Source: Clarkia xantiana subsp. parviflora (lineage: Eukaryota; Streptophyta; Magnoliopsida; Myrtales; Onagraceae). From it: a stretch of 64,000 nucleotides of DNA. Both the position numbers and the translations under genes were made by a program. The stretch is from assembly GCA_036873135.1 (NCBI GenBank), contig JAPTYO010000007.1, positions 8,290,763-8,354,762 of the forward strand, given 5' to 3'. Numbering within the stretch: the stretch's first letter is position 1; every line of letters starts with the position of its first letter. Positions 11,219 through 22,405 of this stretch are shown here, piece after piece. The notes under the pieces were generated by a model. The model worked only from the letters and a program-made list of their open reading frames with translations, was not told the DNA's origin and searched no databases.

Positions 11219-13795
11219 ATGGCCGGTGGTGGCAAGAAAAAGCAAGTTCAGGCCGGCAGTTCTCGTCCCGCTGGAACTGTCAATTCCCCATTGCTGGAAC
11301 ATGTTGCTGAACAAGGTGAGCACCCTGCTGTTTCTCAAACAGGGGGGCATGGTGATGATGAGGTCTCAGTCCGAGACACGACGGTGAACAGGCAAGACAT
11401 TCCGCGAAGGGATGTGGATGCCCCTCCAAATCCGGCGGTGCACAGAGAGGAGGTCCCGCTAAGGGAAGTAGACTCTTCTTCAAACTCGGAGTTGGCCAAG
11501 GCAGTAGCAGATGCTATGCCTATGTTTTTGGCAGTCATGGAGGCTCTGTTGGATAAGAGAGAAGCTGCTAGGAGGGCAGAGGAATTGCCCCCGCGAGAAG
11601 AGTTACCTCCACCACCTCCAAGGGTGGTTCCAGAAGAACAAGAGGTTCAAGAGATTCAGCCCAAGAATAAGGGCAAGGAGCCCGCGCACTCGGAGAAGTT
11701 CGTGGTTGATGGTCCCGGACCAGTGCAGCACAGGACCATTCCCCTGAATGGCCCCATCACCCCCGATCAGGTGGTGAAAATTGTCAACATCTGCATGGGT
11801 GACCAAAAGCAAATGACATCGGAGTTAAGGGATCGATCCAGTCATCCTTTCGTTCCGCGGCTGCTAGACACTGTCGCCCCGCCAGGGCTAGGCATTCCGA
11901 CCATCAAGGAGTACGATGGTGAAGGAGACCCGGTCCGCCATGTTCAGAGACATGTCCAGGCTTGCATGGGTAGGACTTCGAATGATGACCTCATATGTTC
12001 ATTGTTCCCGATCACCTTAGGAGAAAGGGCCATGACATGGTTTTTCAGCCTACCGCCAGGAAGTATTACATGCTGGGCTGATATGCACGATCGCTTCATC
12101 AAGCAATATCAAGGGCGGAGGCGTCTCCTGAAGAGTGTGAGGTCCCTGACCCAGGTGGTGCAAAGATCCGATGAATCGTTGGCATACTACTACCAACGGT
12201 TCACTGCAAGTGCCGCGGAGATCGATGAAGAGATATCGGAGGGAGAGACCATCCGAACTTTCCTGCGGAACCTAACTGCTCCGTATGGTTCCGATCTGAT
12301 GCACAGCGTAGCCGCGAAGGCTGTGTGGAGCATGGAGGCCCTGCAAGCGAGGGTGAAACAGCAAATCGACGTCCAGGAGTCGAAGATTGCCGCCGGAGAG
12401 CTTGATCCTCCGAAGTCGGGAAGAGGAAAGCCATCGTCCAAGCTGTCGGATGATCGCAAAGGAGGCGATAAATCGGAGGGAAGTAGGAACCGTGGCCGCC
12501 CCGAGAGAAGGAAGGATAGGCGTTCTCCGAAGAAGGATAACCGCGAGGGTCGTAGTGTTCCCATCAACAGCTCGATGACCTTCATGCTGGCTGTGATGGA
12601 TCGGCAGGGTCTCGCCCGATACCCCCCGAGGAAAGAAGGTGAGTTCTTGGGAGGACGCTCTGATCGTTACTGTCGGTACCATCGAGCCAATGGTCACGAC
12701 ACCGATAACTGTCGGGAGCTGAAGAAGGAGATAGAGAAGCTAATCCAGAAGGGGAAGCTGAAGGAATTCGTCGGAAGGGGACGGTGCCGATCCCGCTCCA
12801 AAAGTCGGTCACGGTCCCGTTCCAAGTCTCGTGATCGATCCCCGAAGAAGAAGAAGGTTGAGCCGGAAGCCTCCGGTTCTGGCGCCCGCAAGGAGAGGCG
12901 GGGAACGATTAACGTCATTCACGGAGGAATGGCAGCGGGAGGAGACACCTCCGCTTCTCGGGAGAATTACGCTTCCCGCATCTCTGCTGCGGTAGTGCTA
13001 GGCAAGAGGTCCCGGTCGTGGACTATAAAGGAAGAAATGGTGATTTCTTTCTCAGCGGAGGATTTGATAGGCGTGGAGATCCCTCACGACGACGCCTTGG
13101 TCGTGACTCTGGATGTGGATGGATTCGAGATGAAGCGGATCTTGATAGACGGAGGGAGCTCCTCCGACATTCTTTTCCTAGACGCCCTGGAAGCCATGGG
13201 AAAGACGAAGAAGGACCTGACGCAGGTGAACTTCCCGATGGTGGGATTCTCGGGATCGACTTCCTATCCGTTGGGAATGATTACCTTACTGGTAGAGTTT
13301 GGTAGTGGCTGGAAGATGGAGAGACGGAACATGGATTTCGTCGTGGTAGAATCCGCGGGGACGTATAACGCTATCATCGGGAGGACCACCATCAACCCTC
13401 TCATGGCAGTCACCTCAACCGTCCACCAAAAGATGAAGTTCCCGACTGAAAATGGGGTCGGAGAGGTTAAGGGTGACCAAGTGGCGTCACGAAGGTGTTA
13501 TGTCAACGCCACTCGAAGGAGAAGGAGGGAGGTCATGGCTGTCTTACAGAATGATGTCGATCCTCGAGAAGAGTTTGGGCGTCCCGCCCCCATGGAGGAC
13601 CTGAAAGAGGTCGAGATTGACGGACCTAAGAGGAAGGTGAAGATCGGGTCTGCTTTGTCGGAGGAAAGAGCCCGAGAGTTGATCGAGCTCCTGAAGGAGT
13701 TCAAGGAGCTGTTTGCCTGGTCCCCAAGTGATATGCCAGGAATCAGCCCCGACGTGATAGTGCACGAGCTGAAGATCGACCCCGCAGTCAAGCCT
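11219..13795 (+). pseudogene. Gypsy gag-protease part of the polyprotein, interrupted
   Basis: The frame opens at the ATG of 11219, about 50 bp after the primer site. Gag capsid-like sequence lies at about residues 230-340 (FSLPPGSITCWADMHDRF). A degenerate Cys-His knuckle (YCRYHRANGHDTDNC) follows at about 484-500, then an Arg/Ser-rich stretch (RSRSKSRSRSRSKSRDRS) at about 523-545. The aspartic protease active site (LIDGGSSSDILF) is at about 640-652. The frame is broken at 13795 by the 475-bp insertion and stops inside it at 13900, so the last 34 or so codons belong to the intruder. In the family this polyprotein packages and processes the element RNA. Confidence 0.9.
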
Positions 13796-14270
13796 AGGGA
13801 TGGCAACGGGTCACGGGTACCCGCCGACCCGCGGGTACCCGACCCGATTTTGACCCGAGGACCCGCCGACCCGCGACCCGCGGGGCGGGTTCGGGTTTAG
13901 GTTCACGGCGACCCGCCGACCCGACCCGACCCGAGCTTTTATTTTACATATATATTTAATATATGTATATTATATAAAAATATACAGGTAATATAACACA
14001 TAGTCAAAATAACAATTATTCTAATGAATGGGGTGATTTATATTTGGATTATGAGTTAATTTAATAATTTATGATTTAAATTTGGAGTTGAATTTGGATA
14101 CGGTAACATAGAATTTAGAATTTTAGATTTAAAATGATAAAGTATACCTCACACGGGTCGACCCGACCCGACCCGAAAATGCATGGGACGGGTCCGGGTC
14201 GACCATATTGACCCGCGGGGCGGGTCCGGGTCCGGCGATACCCGCCCCGACCCGCCCAATTGACATCCCT
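13796..14270. mobile_element. 475-bp Mutator-like element inside Gypsy
   Basis: The termini are AGGGATGGCAA and the complement of TTGACATCCCT. The insertion is flanked by the exact 10-bp duplication AGTCAAGCCT (13786-13795 and 14271-14280). Both subterminal regions are packed with GACCCGACCCG/CGGGTCGGGT motifs around an AT-rich centre. The duplication length fits Mutator-like elements. No coding potential. Confidence 0.85.
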
Positions 14271-16370
14271 AGTCAAGCCTATCGCCCAGAAGAGGCGTCC
14301 GATGGGCACTGATAAGAGGATCGCGATCCAGCAAGAGGTGGGCAGATTGCTCGACGTTGGATTCATCAAGGAGCTCCGATTCCAGACTTGGGTTGCTAAC
14401 CCGGTCCTGGTGAGAAAGAGTAATGGAAGGTGGCGGATGTGTGTCGATTTCCGCGACTTGAACAAAGCCTGCCCGAAGGATTGCTACCCGCTCCCGAGGA
14501 TTGATCAGTTGGTGGATGCCACATCGGGACACGAGCTGTTGAGCTTCATGGATGCTTATTCCGGGTACAACCAGATCAAGATGGCGAAGGAGGATGCCCC
14601 GCACACGGCCTTCTATGCTGATAGTGACGTCTATCACTACGACGTGATGCCCTTCGGATTGATCAATGCCGGAGCAACTTACCAGCGGATGGTGAACAAG
14701 TTGTTCGGGGACATGCTGGGAAAGACCATGGAGGCGTATGTGGATGACATGCTAGTAAAGTCCCGACAGGCAGGGGACCATGTCCAGAACTTGGCGGCAG
14801 CATTCGAGCGGATGAAGTTTCATCAGGTTCGGTTGAACCCAGACAAGTGTGCCTTTGGGGTGAACTCGGGGAAGTTCCTAGGGTTCATGGTGAGCCAGAG
14901 AGGAATCGAGGTGAATCCTGAGAAGCTGCGAGCAATCGAAGAGATGCAGTCCCCGAAAACTCATCGGGAGGTTCAAGTGTTGAATGGCCGGTTGGCCGCG
15001 ATGAACCGATTCCTATCCAAGGCGAGTGACAGAGCCATGCCATTTTTTGATGTGCTAAGGGCCCACAAGAAGTTTGAATGGTCCGACAAGTGCGAGGAGG
15101 CATTCCAGGCACTCAAGCAGCACCTCCGTACCCTCCCGCCGTTGGCGAAGCCGGTTCCAGGCGAGCCGCTTTATCTCTATTTGGCTGTTTCTGAAGTTGC
15201 TGTTAGTTCTGTTTTGATTAAGATTGTCAAAGGCAACCAAGTGCCCGTCTATTATGTAAGTAAGGCGTTTGCCAAATCCGAAATAAATTATCCCGCTATT
15301 GAGAAGTATCTCTTTGCGTTGATTGTTGCTGCTCGAAAGCTACGGCCTTACTTCCATGCCCGCGAAGTTACGGTGTTGACCAATCAGCTCTTGAAGCACT
15401 TTTTGAACCGACCGGAGGCGTCGGGGAGATTGGTGAAATGGGCCATCGAGCTTACGGAGTTCCGTATTCACTTTGCTCCGAGGACAGCTATTAAGGGCCA
15501 GGCATTGTCGGATTTTATAGCTGAGTCTACAGCACCCGATCTAGAAGAAGCGGGTCCTGTAGAGGGGGCAACCATGGAGGTCCCGATAGCAGAACAGTCA
15601 GAACAGCCAAATGAGGAGAACACTTGGGAGATGCACACTGATGGTTCATTAAGTGTAGAAGGATCGGGGGCAGGATTCTTATTGATACCGCCCGGTGGAG
15701 GCGAGCCCCTGCGATATGCCTTGGCCTTAACGTTTAGGGCCACCAACAATGAAGCGGAGTATGAGGCTCTCATCACGGGCCTTAAAATCGCCAAGGGTAC
15801 AGGAGTCGACCATTTAAAAGTGAAGTGCGATGCCAGCTTGATTGTGAATCAAGTCCAGGGGAACTATGAAGCCAAGAGCCCGACAATGAGGAAGTATTTG
15901 CACGAGGTGCAGACTTTGAAGGGAAGCTTCAAAAGCTTCGATATCGAGGCAATCCCAAGGGAAGAAAATGCGGAGGCAGATGCCTTAAGCAAGTTTGCTC
16001 TGGGAGTGGCCCCCGAGGAGAATCGGAGGGTGCACTTTCTGGAGAGAGTGATTATCTCGACCATCGATCCGACGGAGGTTTGCGCCATTGAGGCAAGATC
16101 AGAGGAAGAAGAGAAATCCACCTGGATGACCCCGATGGTCACATACTTGACTACGGGGACACTCCCCGATGATGAAGTGGCAGCGGTCAGGTTGCGTCGA
16201 ATCGCGAACGACTACGTGATGGTGGACAACCAGTTATATAAGAAGGGGCATGTAAAGCCTTTCCTGAAATGTGTGGCGGAGCCTGATACGAATCGGATCC
16301 TGAGAGAGCTACACGAGGGAGTCGCGGCCTGTCATGAAGGGGCCCGATCCATCGTGAGGACGGCATTGGC
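14271..16370 (+). pseudogene. Gypsy pol: RT, RNase H and second RNase H
   Basis: This continues the interrupted polyprotein. RT carries GRWRMCVDFRDLNKACP and the catalytic YVDDML at about 14737-14754. The regular RNase H follows at about 15160-15500. A second, archaeal-type RNase H (MHTDGSLSVEGSGAGF, NNEAEYEALITGL) spans about 15630-15990 and is the hallmark of Tat elements. The length of the insertion plus duplicated target (485 bp) accounts exactly for the frame difference from the gag part. This frame runs out of register near 16370, at the start of integrase. Confidence 0.9.
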
Positions 16371-16375
16371 CTTCG

Positions 16376-17338
16376 ATGAACAAGGAAGCGATAACGATGG
16401 TCCGATCCTGCGATGCATGCCAGAGGTACGCTCCGAACATCGTGGCTCCCGCTGCGGACTTGATGTCCATCAGGAGTGCTTGGCCATTCGCGCAGTGGGG
16501 CATCGACTTGGTAGGACCCCTTCCACAAGCAAAAAGTCAGTGCAAATATTTACTCGTAGCCATCGATTACTTCTCGAAGTGGATAGAGGCTAAGGCGTTG
16601 GCCAAGACGACGGGGCAGCAGATCCTCAAGTTCCTTCAAACTCAGATTATATCCCGGTACAGGGTTCCTCGAGTGTTGATCAACGATAATGGCCCTCCGT
16701 TCAATGGGGTTCAGTTGAAGGAGCACCTGGGGGAACTGAACATTGAGCATCGGACAGCTTCCGTCCACCATGCTCAGACTAATGGCCAAGTCGAATCAGC
16801 CAACAAGATCGTGATGGATGGCCTGAAGAAGAGAGTTTACGCTTTGCAAGGTCATTGGCTAGATGAGCTTGAAAATGTGTTGTGGGCTGTTAGAACAACA
16901 CCCAAGCAATCGACCGGGGAGACTCCGTTTGGCCTTGTTTATGGCACGGAGGCAGTTGCTCCCGTGGAAATAGCGGTGGCGTCCCATCGTAGGAGGTATT
17001 ACGAACCTTTGACGAACGAGGAGATAAGACGTCTGGACTTGGACTTGCTTGAAGAGAAAAGGTGGAAGGCTGACGAAGTTCAGGCTCGGATGCGTTTGGC
17101 AACAACCCGATATTATAATCGGCGTGTCAGGTCCCGACAATTCTTCGTGGGAGAACTTGTCTGGCGGAGGAACGAATTCGTTCATCAAGATCGGATCAAC
17201 AAGCTATCACCGAAATGGGAGGGACCTTACAAGATTGTAGGGATGCCAGCCCCGAATGCGTACAAGCTAGAAGACCTTGATGGCAAGATGTTGAAACATT
17301 CTTTCAGTGGCGCACACTTGAAGAAATGTCATGTTTGA
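16376..17338 (+). pseudogene. Gypsy integrase, frameshifted from RT
   Basis: A separate frame of 320 codons carries the CDAC half of the integrase zinc finger. The DDE core is visible (GIDLVGP near 16500, NDNGPPFNG near 16683, GQVESANK near 16786). The C-terminal region has VGELVWRR and LSPKWEGPYKIV. No chromodomain follows. It is shifted by one frame from the RT/RNase H frame at about 16360-16376, where a small deletion appears to have removed residues that normally follow the His half of the zinc finger. The element therefore cannot make an intact integrase. Confidence 0.88.
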
Positions 17339-17340
17339 TC

Positions 17341-18545
17341 CTAAGTCGCCTTAAGTGGTGCGTGATGTTAAGACGTCCTGAAGGACGCGATAAAAGCCTT
17401 CCGAGGTACGATTAAAAGCCTTCCGAGGTACGAGTAAGACGTCCTGAAGGACGCGATAAAAGCCTTACGAGGTACGATTAAGTCGCCTTTAGGGCGCGAT
17501 AAAAAGCCTTTCGAGGTACGGACAAAAGCCTTACGGGGTACGAGTAAGTCGTCTTTATGATGCAACCAAAAGCCTAGGTATGAAAAAGCCCTAACGGGTC
17601 CGCGTAAGTCGTCTATATGATGCGGCAAAAAGCCTTAAAGGGTATGAAAAAGCCCTAACGGGTCCGCGTAAGTCGTCTATATGATGCGGCAAAAAGCCTT
17701 AAAGGGTATGAAAAAGCCCTAACGGGTCCGCGTAAGTCGTCTATATGATGCGGCAAAAAGCCATAAAGGGTATGAAAAAGCCCTAACGGGTCCGCGTAAG
17801 TCGTCTATATGATGCGGCAAAAAGCCTTAAAGGGTATGAAAAAGCCCTAACGGGTCCGCGTAAGTCGTCTATATGATGCGGCAAAAAGCCTTAAAGGGTA
17901 CGAAAAAGCCCTAACGGGTCCGCGTAAGACGTCTATATGATGCAGCAAAAAGCCCTAAGGGGTACGATTAAGTCGTCTGGAATGACGCGATAAAAGCCCT
18001 AAGGGGTACGATTAAGTCGTCTGGAATGACGCGATAAAAGCGTATGATTAAGTCGTCTGGAATGACGCGATACAAGCCCTAAGGGGTACGATTAAGTCGT
18101 CTAGAATGGCGCGATGAAAGCCTTAAAGGGTACGATAAAATCATCTTAAGTGATGTGCGAAATTGCCTTGAACGGCATGGACGAGAAACCTTAAGTGGTG
18201 AGGTCCCGAGAAAAACGTCGCGAAGGACGTATGAAATCACCTTAAATGGTATGGATGAGAAACCTTAAGTGGTAAGTCCTTGTGAAGCATCGGAAGGGTG
18301 TATGAAGTCATCTTAAGTGATGGTCTGAAGAATTGGGAGAATCATATTCAAGAATTGTACCCAAGTAAAAGCCTCTGATGGTGATATCGGGAGGTCTGAA
18401 GATAAAAGCCTCATGGCAATATCGGGAGGTATGAAGACAAAAGCCTCCGATGGCAGTATCGGGAGGTATGGAGACAAAAGCCTCCGACGATGAGGTCAGG
18501 AGGTCTGGAATTGGAAGACACGACGGACTAAAAGTCCCCCATGTC
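17341..18545 (+). repeat. Tandem-repeat array in the Gypsy 3' non-coding region
   Basis: Non-coding array built from variants of AAAGCCTTA...GGGTACGA...TAAGTCGTC. Six copies of a 64-bp unit start at 17578, 17642, 17706, 17770, 17834 and 17898. They are followed by about three copies of a 44-bp unit (AAGCCCTAAGGGGTACGATT, about 17946-18100), then looser AAACCTTAAGTGGT and AAAGCCTCCGATGG units up to 18500. Adjacent 64-bp units are almost identical, implying recent local amplification. Confidence 0.9.
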
Positions 18546-18556
18546 TTGGGGGCAAA
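18546..18556 (+). other. Polypurine tract of the Gypsy element
   Basis: TTGGGGGCAAA lies immediately before the 3' LTR and fits the plus-strand priming site of LTR retrotransposons. Confidence 0.7.
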
Positions 18557-19340
18557 TGATGGGTTCCGATGTAATCGTTAGCCCCGTTAAACAGCCAATG
18601 GACGACAAGTAGGTCCAGTGGGCCTCGTGAAAGGCCTGGGAGGCCCAGAAGCCCAGTATGAAGGGTCCCGACTTTAGCGGTCCCGATATATGAGCTGAAT
18701 GCTCCCGACAATAAGCTGAGTAGGTCCCGATACGCCTTAGTAAAGGCCCCGATAATAAAGCCTCTGAGTAGGCCACGATATGCCTTAGTAAAGGCCCCGA
18801 TAAATAAAGCCCCGCGGAGGCTGGACCTGTCTCGTGAGACAAAGGGTCCTGGGTGTTGACCTAGATTGAGATAACTCTGGAGTCCCCTACAAGAGTTGGG
18901 ACTTGTGATCAGAGGATAAAACCAAGAAACCCGCCTACTAGATAGAGTAGTGGGGAGACGGTTGAGATATAGATAACCTCCCCCGAGATACGCAGGGCGT
19001 GCCCGAGATACGCGGAGTATGGGCGAGATACGCGGAGCGTGGGGCGAGATATACGGAATCCCGAATGAGATATACGGAATCGTGGGTAAAACTGCCAGGC
19101 GCAGTCTCAGGTAACTGAGTAACTTCCCCTCCTATATAAATGAGGAAATTACCTCAGAAAACACATTCTCTAATACGAACTTAGACTACTGCTTACCACC
19201 CCATTGATCATATACTCATTTAAGCATCGGAGAGGGATTCTGGGTCACCACCCAGGTCATCCCTTTTGCAGGATTACGCGGAGCCCAGGAGTTCGAGCTT
19301 TCCGTCAAGAACGTAACGGAGTTTCGCCCGTGATCCAACA
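18557..19340 (+). repeat. 3' LTR of the Gypsy element
   Basis: 784 bp, same ends as the 5' LTR. Differences include a 5-bp deletion near 18715, single-base indels and about 20 substitutions. It is followed by the GTATA duplication. Confidence 0.95.
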
Positions 19341-19345
19341 GTATA

Positions 19346-19834
19346 TATATACAACTTAAATGTATAGTAATTAACGCGTTTCATTTGCATTGAATAAATT
19401 ATTTCAAATAATAAAGAACATCAAATATTTTATCAATATCAAGTTTAAATTTCGTAATATCCTATAATTCTATAAACAAATTGCTTATCCCGGAACACGG
19501 TGGGTCAACCAGCTACTTATTTAATATTTATAATATATCTACGTACTACTATCACAATTTAATACTAATTAATCAAGATTTCATTCACACGCACATCATG
19601 TAGACGCACCTTAATTAGTAGACAATACACCGACTGTTACATGTTATTGGACGACAATACACGACGTACCCTAACCATAAAGCACTACATACGACACCGT
19701 TTTAATGAGTTCAGAGGCGTCAAACAGCTACTAAGTACTAACTTAACATCACAGTAGAACATAATGCAGATAGAAATACAGCTAAATTTCAAGTGGCAAA
19801 ATACAGATGCAGCTCATACATATCGTGCCATGCC
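19346..19834. other. ARF4 3' flank
   Basis: AT-rich segment between the Gypsy 3' end and the ARF4 stop codon. It presumably contains the ARF4 3' UTR and polyadenylation region. No gene or bounded repeat was recognised. Confidence 0.5.
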
Positions 19835-22371
19835 TCAACGGTCAGGAGAAGAGTCGGGCTGCCCGACCGAGGATGACTTGGAAGCTTCCGTGGCAGGCGG
19901 GGCCTCCTCGAGACAGCTTTGTGTGTCGTCAGTCAGCATTCCAGGAGTCATCTTCTCGACTTCTTCCTCCGTGTATATATGTATCTTGGTCACCACGTTA
20001 CCGAACTCACTGCATCCAATACATGAATCAAAACATAATGTTCAAGGACTCTAGCTTCAAAGGTTACTTGTTGAACAAGCAAATGACTAATGAGTAACTT
20101 GTTTGCAGGGACAAAGCACATAGGGACCATAAACTTTTAAATATCCATTAAAAAAAATACTAACTCCTTTTAAAAATTATTTAACTTTGTTGGTTTTTCT
20201 TGTAAAGCATCATGATTGTGCTCTTTTTACTACTACAGACACAGATGACTTAATTGTAACATATGTAAAACTTTCAAAGTATGAAATTTTTGAACTACAC
20301 CTAATATTTGTATCATACCATTAATAATGTATATTTCCCTATGAGGTTTACATTTAGAGTAATAGAAAAATATATTAAAAAAAAAAGGTCAATAACCTGG
20401 GAGAGGTCTGAAGTTTGACCCTTGTTAATTTGAGAGGTCTGAAGATTGAAATGGTGATAACTGAGGTCTGAAGTTTGAACTTTGTGATTTTTAGGTTTTC
20501 CGTCCAAATTTTCTGTCAAATTTAACAGAACCGTGTGAAATGTCAAAAATACCCTTTTGTAATATTTGAATTAATAAAAAGTTTAATTAATATAAAGATG
20601 AAATGACAAAAATACCCCTGTCCATAATTTAAACCTAATCCAACTCCGGCCACCACCACGGCTCCGGCCACCACCACGGCTCCGGCCAGCCACCACCCAC
20701 TCCGGCGACCACCACTCACAACTCCGACGACCGCCACCCAACTCCGACGACCGCCACCACGGACCCAATTGGGCCCAAATCGGAGCCACCGGCCCCAATT
20801 GGGCCCAAATCGGAGCTCTGTGGCTCCGATTTGGGGCCACAGAGCTCCAAATCTTGGAGCTCTGTGGCTCCGATCTGGGGCCACAGAGCTCCGATTTGGA
20901 GCTCTGTGGCTCCGATCCGGGGCCACAGAGCTCCAACTCGGAGCTTTGTGGCCCCAAATCGGGGCCGGTGGCTCCGATTTGAGCCTTGGTGGCGGTCGTC
21001 GGTGTTGGGTGGCGGTCGTCGGAATTGTGAGTGGTGGTCGCCGGAGTTGGGTGGTGGCCGGCCGGAGCCGTGGTGGTGGCTGGAGTTGGATGGTGGCCTT
21101 AAGGGCATTTTCGTCTTTTCATTCAATCATGTGAGATGCAAGAAGGGTATTTTTGGAATTTTATTTTATTTCTGGTCACATGCAATGCACATGACCAATT
21201 TCCGTCAGATTTAACGGAAAAAACTAACGGAGACCTCTATTATCTACAAGTCCAAACTTCAGACCTCAGTTATCACCATTTCAATCTTCAGACCTCTCAA
21301 ATTAACAAGGGTCAAACTTCAGACCTCTCCCAGGTTATTGACCCAAAAAAAAAAAGTATCACAAGTATGGTGTTTGTGAATCAAAGTAGAAAGACCCATC
21401 TTTGCCTTTGAAAATTGTTCACTATGATAGTTTGCCCCAACTCTTAACTTTTGCCCTGCTGAAATAAATTCTAGGCTTGTCCATTCTTATCAATGGATAA
21501 GCAGCATTAAAAACAGCAACAATGTAGCAGTAATTTACCACTAGAGAGATGGGAATAAACAGAAGCTTCAAGGGGACCAAACTTGTAATTCAGGAGGGCA
21601 AACATTTTGCATTTATAGGGCGATAATTAAGAGTTTGCAGAAGTCCGGGGGACGGGAACTGCTCCTATAATTGTCTAGTGGCTTCTTTTGGTGCAATATT
21701 TGACATGGTATCAGAACATAATAGAGCACACATCATAGGTTAAATACAAAGAGAAACAAGTATGCACAAGCAAAAGATAGTATCTATAATGGGTACTTAG
21801 TACTTACAGCCACGGCTCATCACCAACAGCCATCACATCATTATCACGATCAGTGTAAAGGATCCGCCACCCTTTACTCGGATCCTTCAACAATCCACCC
21901 ATGCCAAATACCCTTTCGAGTTCATTGAGAAGATCTTCGTAGTTGTTCAGCCTTGAGAGATCAATAGCTCGTCCAACCAAGTTCCCTTGCTTGTGCACCT
22001 TCACCCATTTCACGTAATATCATCAGCAATTGGTGGCTAAAGTGCAGTCAACTGTATATGTGGTTGAAATTTTAGTGTTGGGATTGCAAAATCCACATGC
22101 AAAATCATCCTTTCTATCCATTTATCAGCTTTATGTGGATTTGTACAGATCCAAAACTAAGACACTAACTAGAAGAGAAATTATTGCAAGATCCTAGTTC
22201 AATGGACTCGACCAATCACAAATTTTCTAAAATTACGACCAAATATGATATGGGCCACAACCAGGGACAAAATCAGGAATTAATTTCAGGGGACAAACCA
22301 TTACTTGGTGAAATAAAGGGGTAAGTTATAAGTTTAATCATTAATGACCCGACTAAGTCTAAATTTAGGGA

Positions 22372-22405
<34 letters not shown>

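Larger units (their letters stand above)
10378..19340 (+). mobile_element. Ty3/Gypsy LTR retrotransposon, Tat lineage
   Basis: 8,963-bp element bounded by LTRs (10378-11164 and 18557-19340) that start TG and end CA. It is flanked by the 5-bp duplication GTATA (10373-10377 and 19341-19345). Order: 5' LTR, primer site, gag-protease, RT, RNase H, second RNase H, integrase, long non-coding array, polypurine tract, 3' LTR. Pol order RT-RNH-INT defines Gypsy; an extra RNase H domain between RNH and INT and no chromodomain indicate the Tat lineage. The LTRs differ at roughly 20 positions plus small indels by eye (about 2.5%), so this is a moderately old insertion. It is no longer autonomous: a 475-bp element interrupts the coding frame and integrase is frameshifted. 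It sits about 500 bp downstream of the ARF4 stop codon. Confidence 0.95.

Noticed and set aside
12190..12697. Long minus-strand frames opposite gag
   Set aside because: Antisense shadows produced by GC-rich gag codons; no independent gene signature.
17578..17961. Regular 64-bp array considered as CRISPR-like
   Set aside because: There are no distinct spacers; the whole unit is repeated, in a eukaryotic retrotransposon.
20543..21214. Several overlapping open frames on both strands encoding Trp/Gly/Ser-rich peptides
   Set aside because: They arise from GC-rich palindromic modules inside the foldback element in ARF4 intron 11, are open in many frames at once and have no family resemblance.
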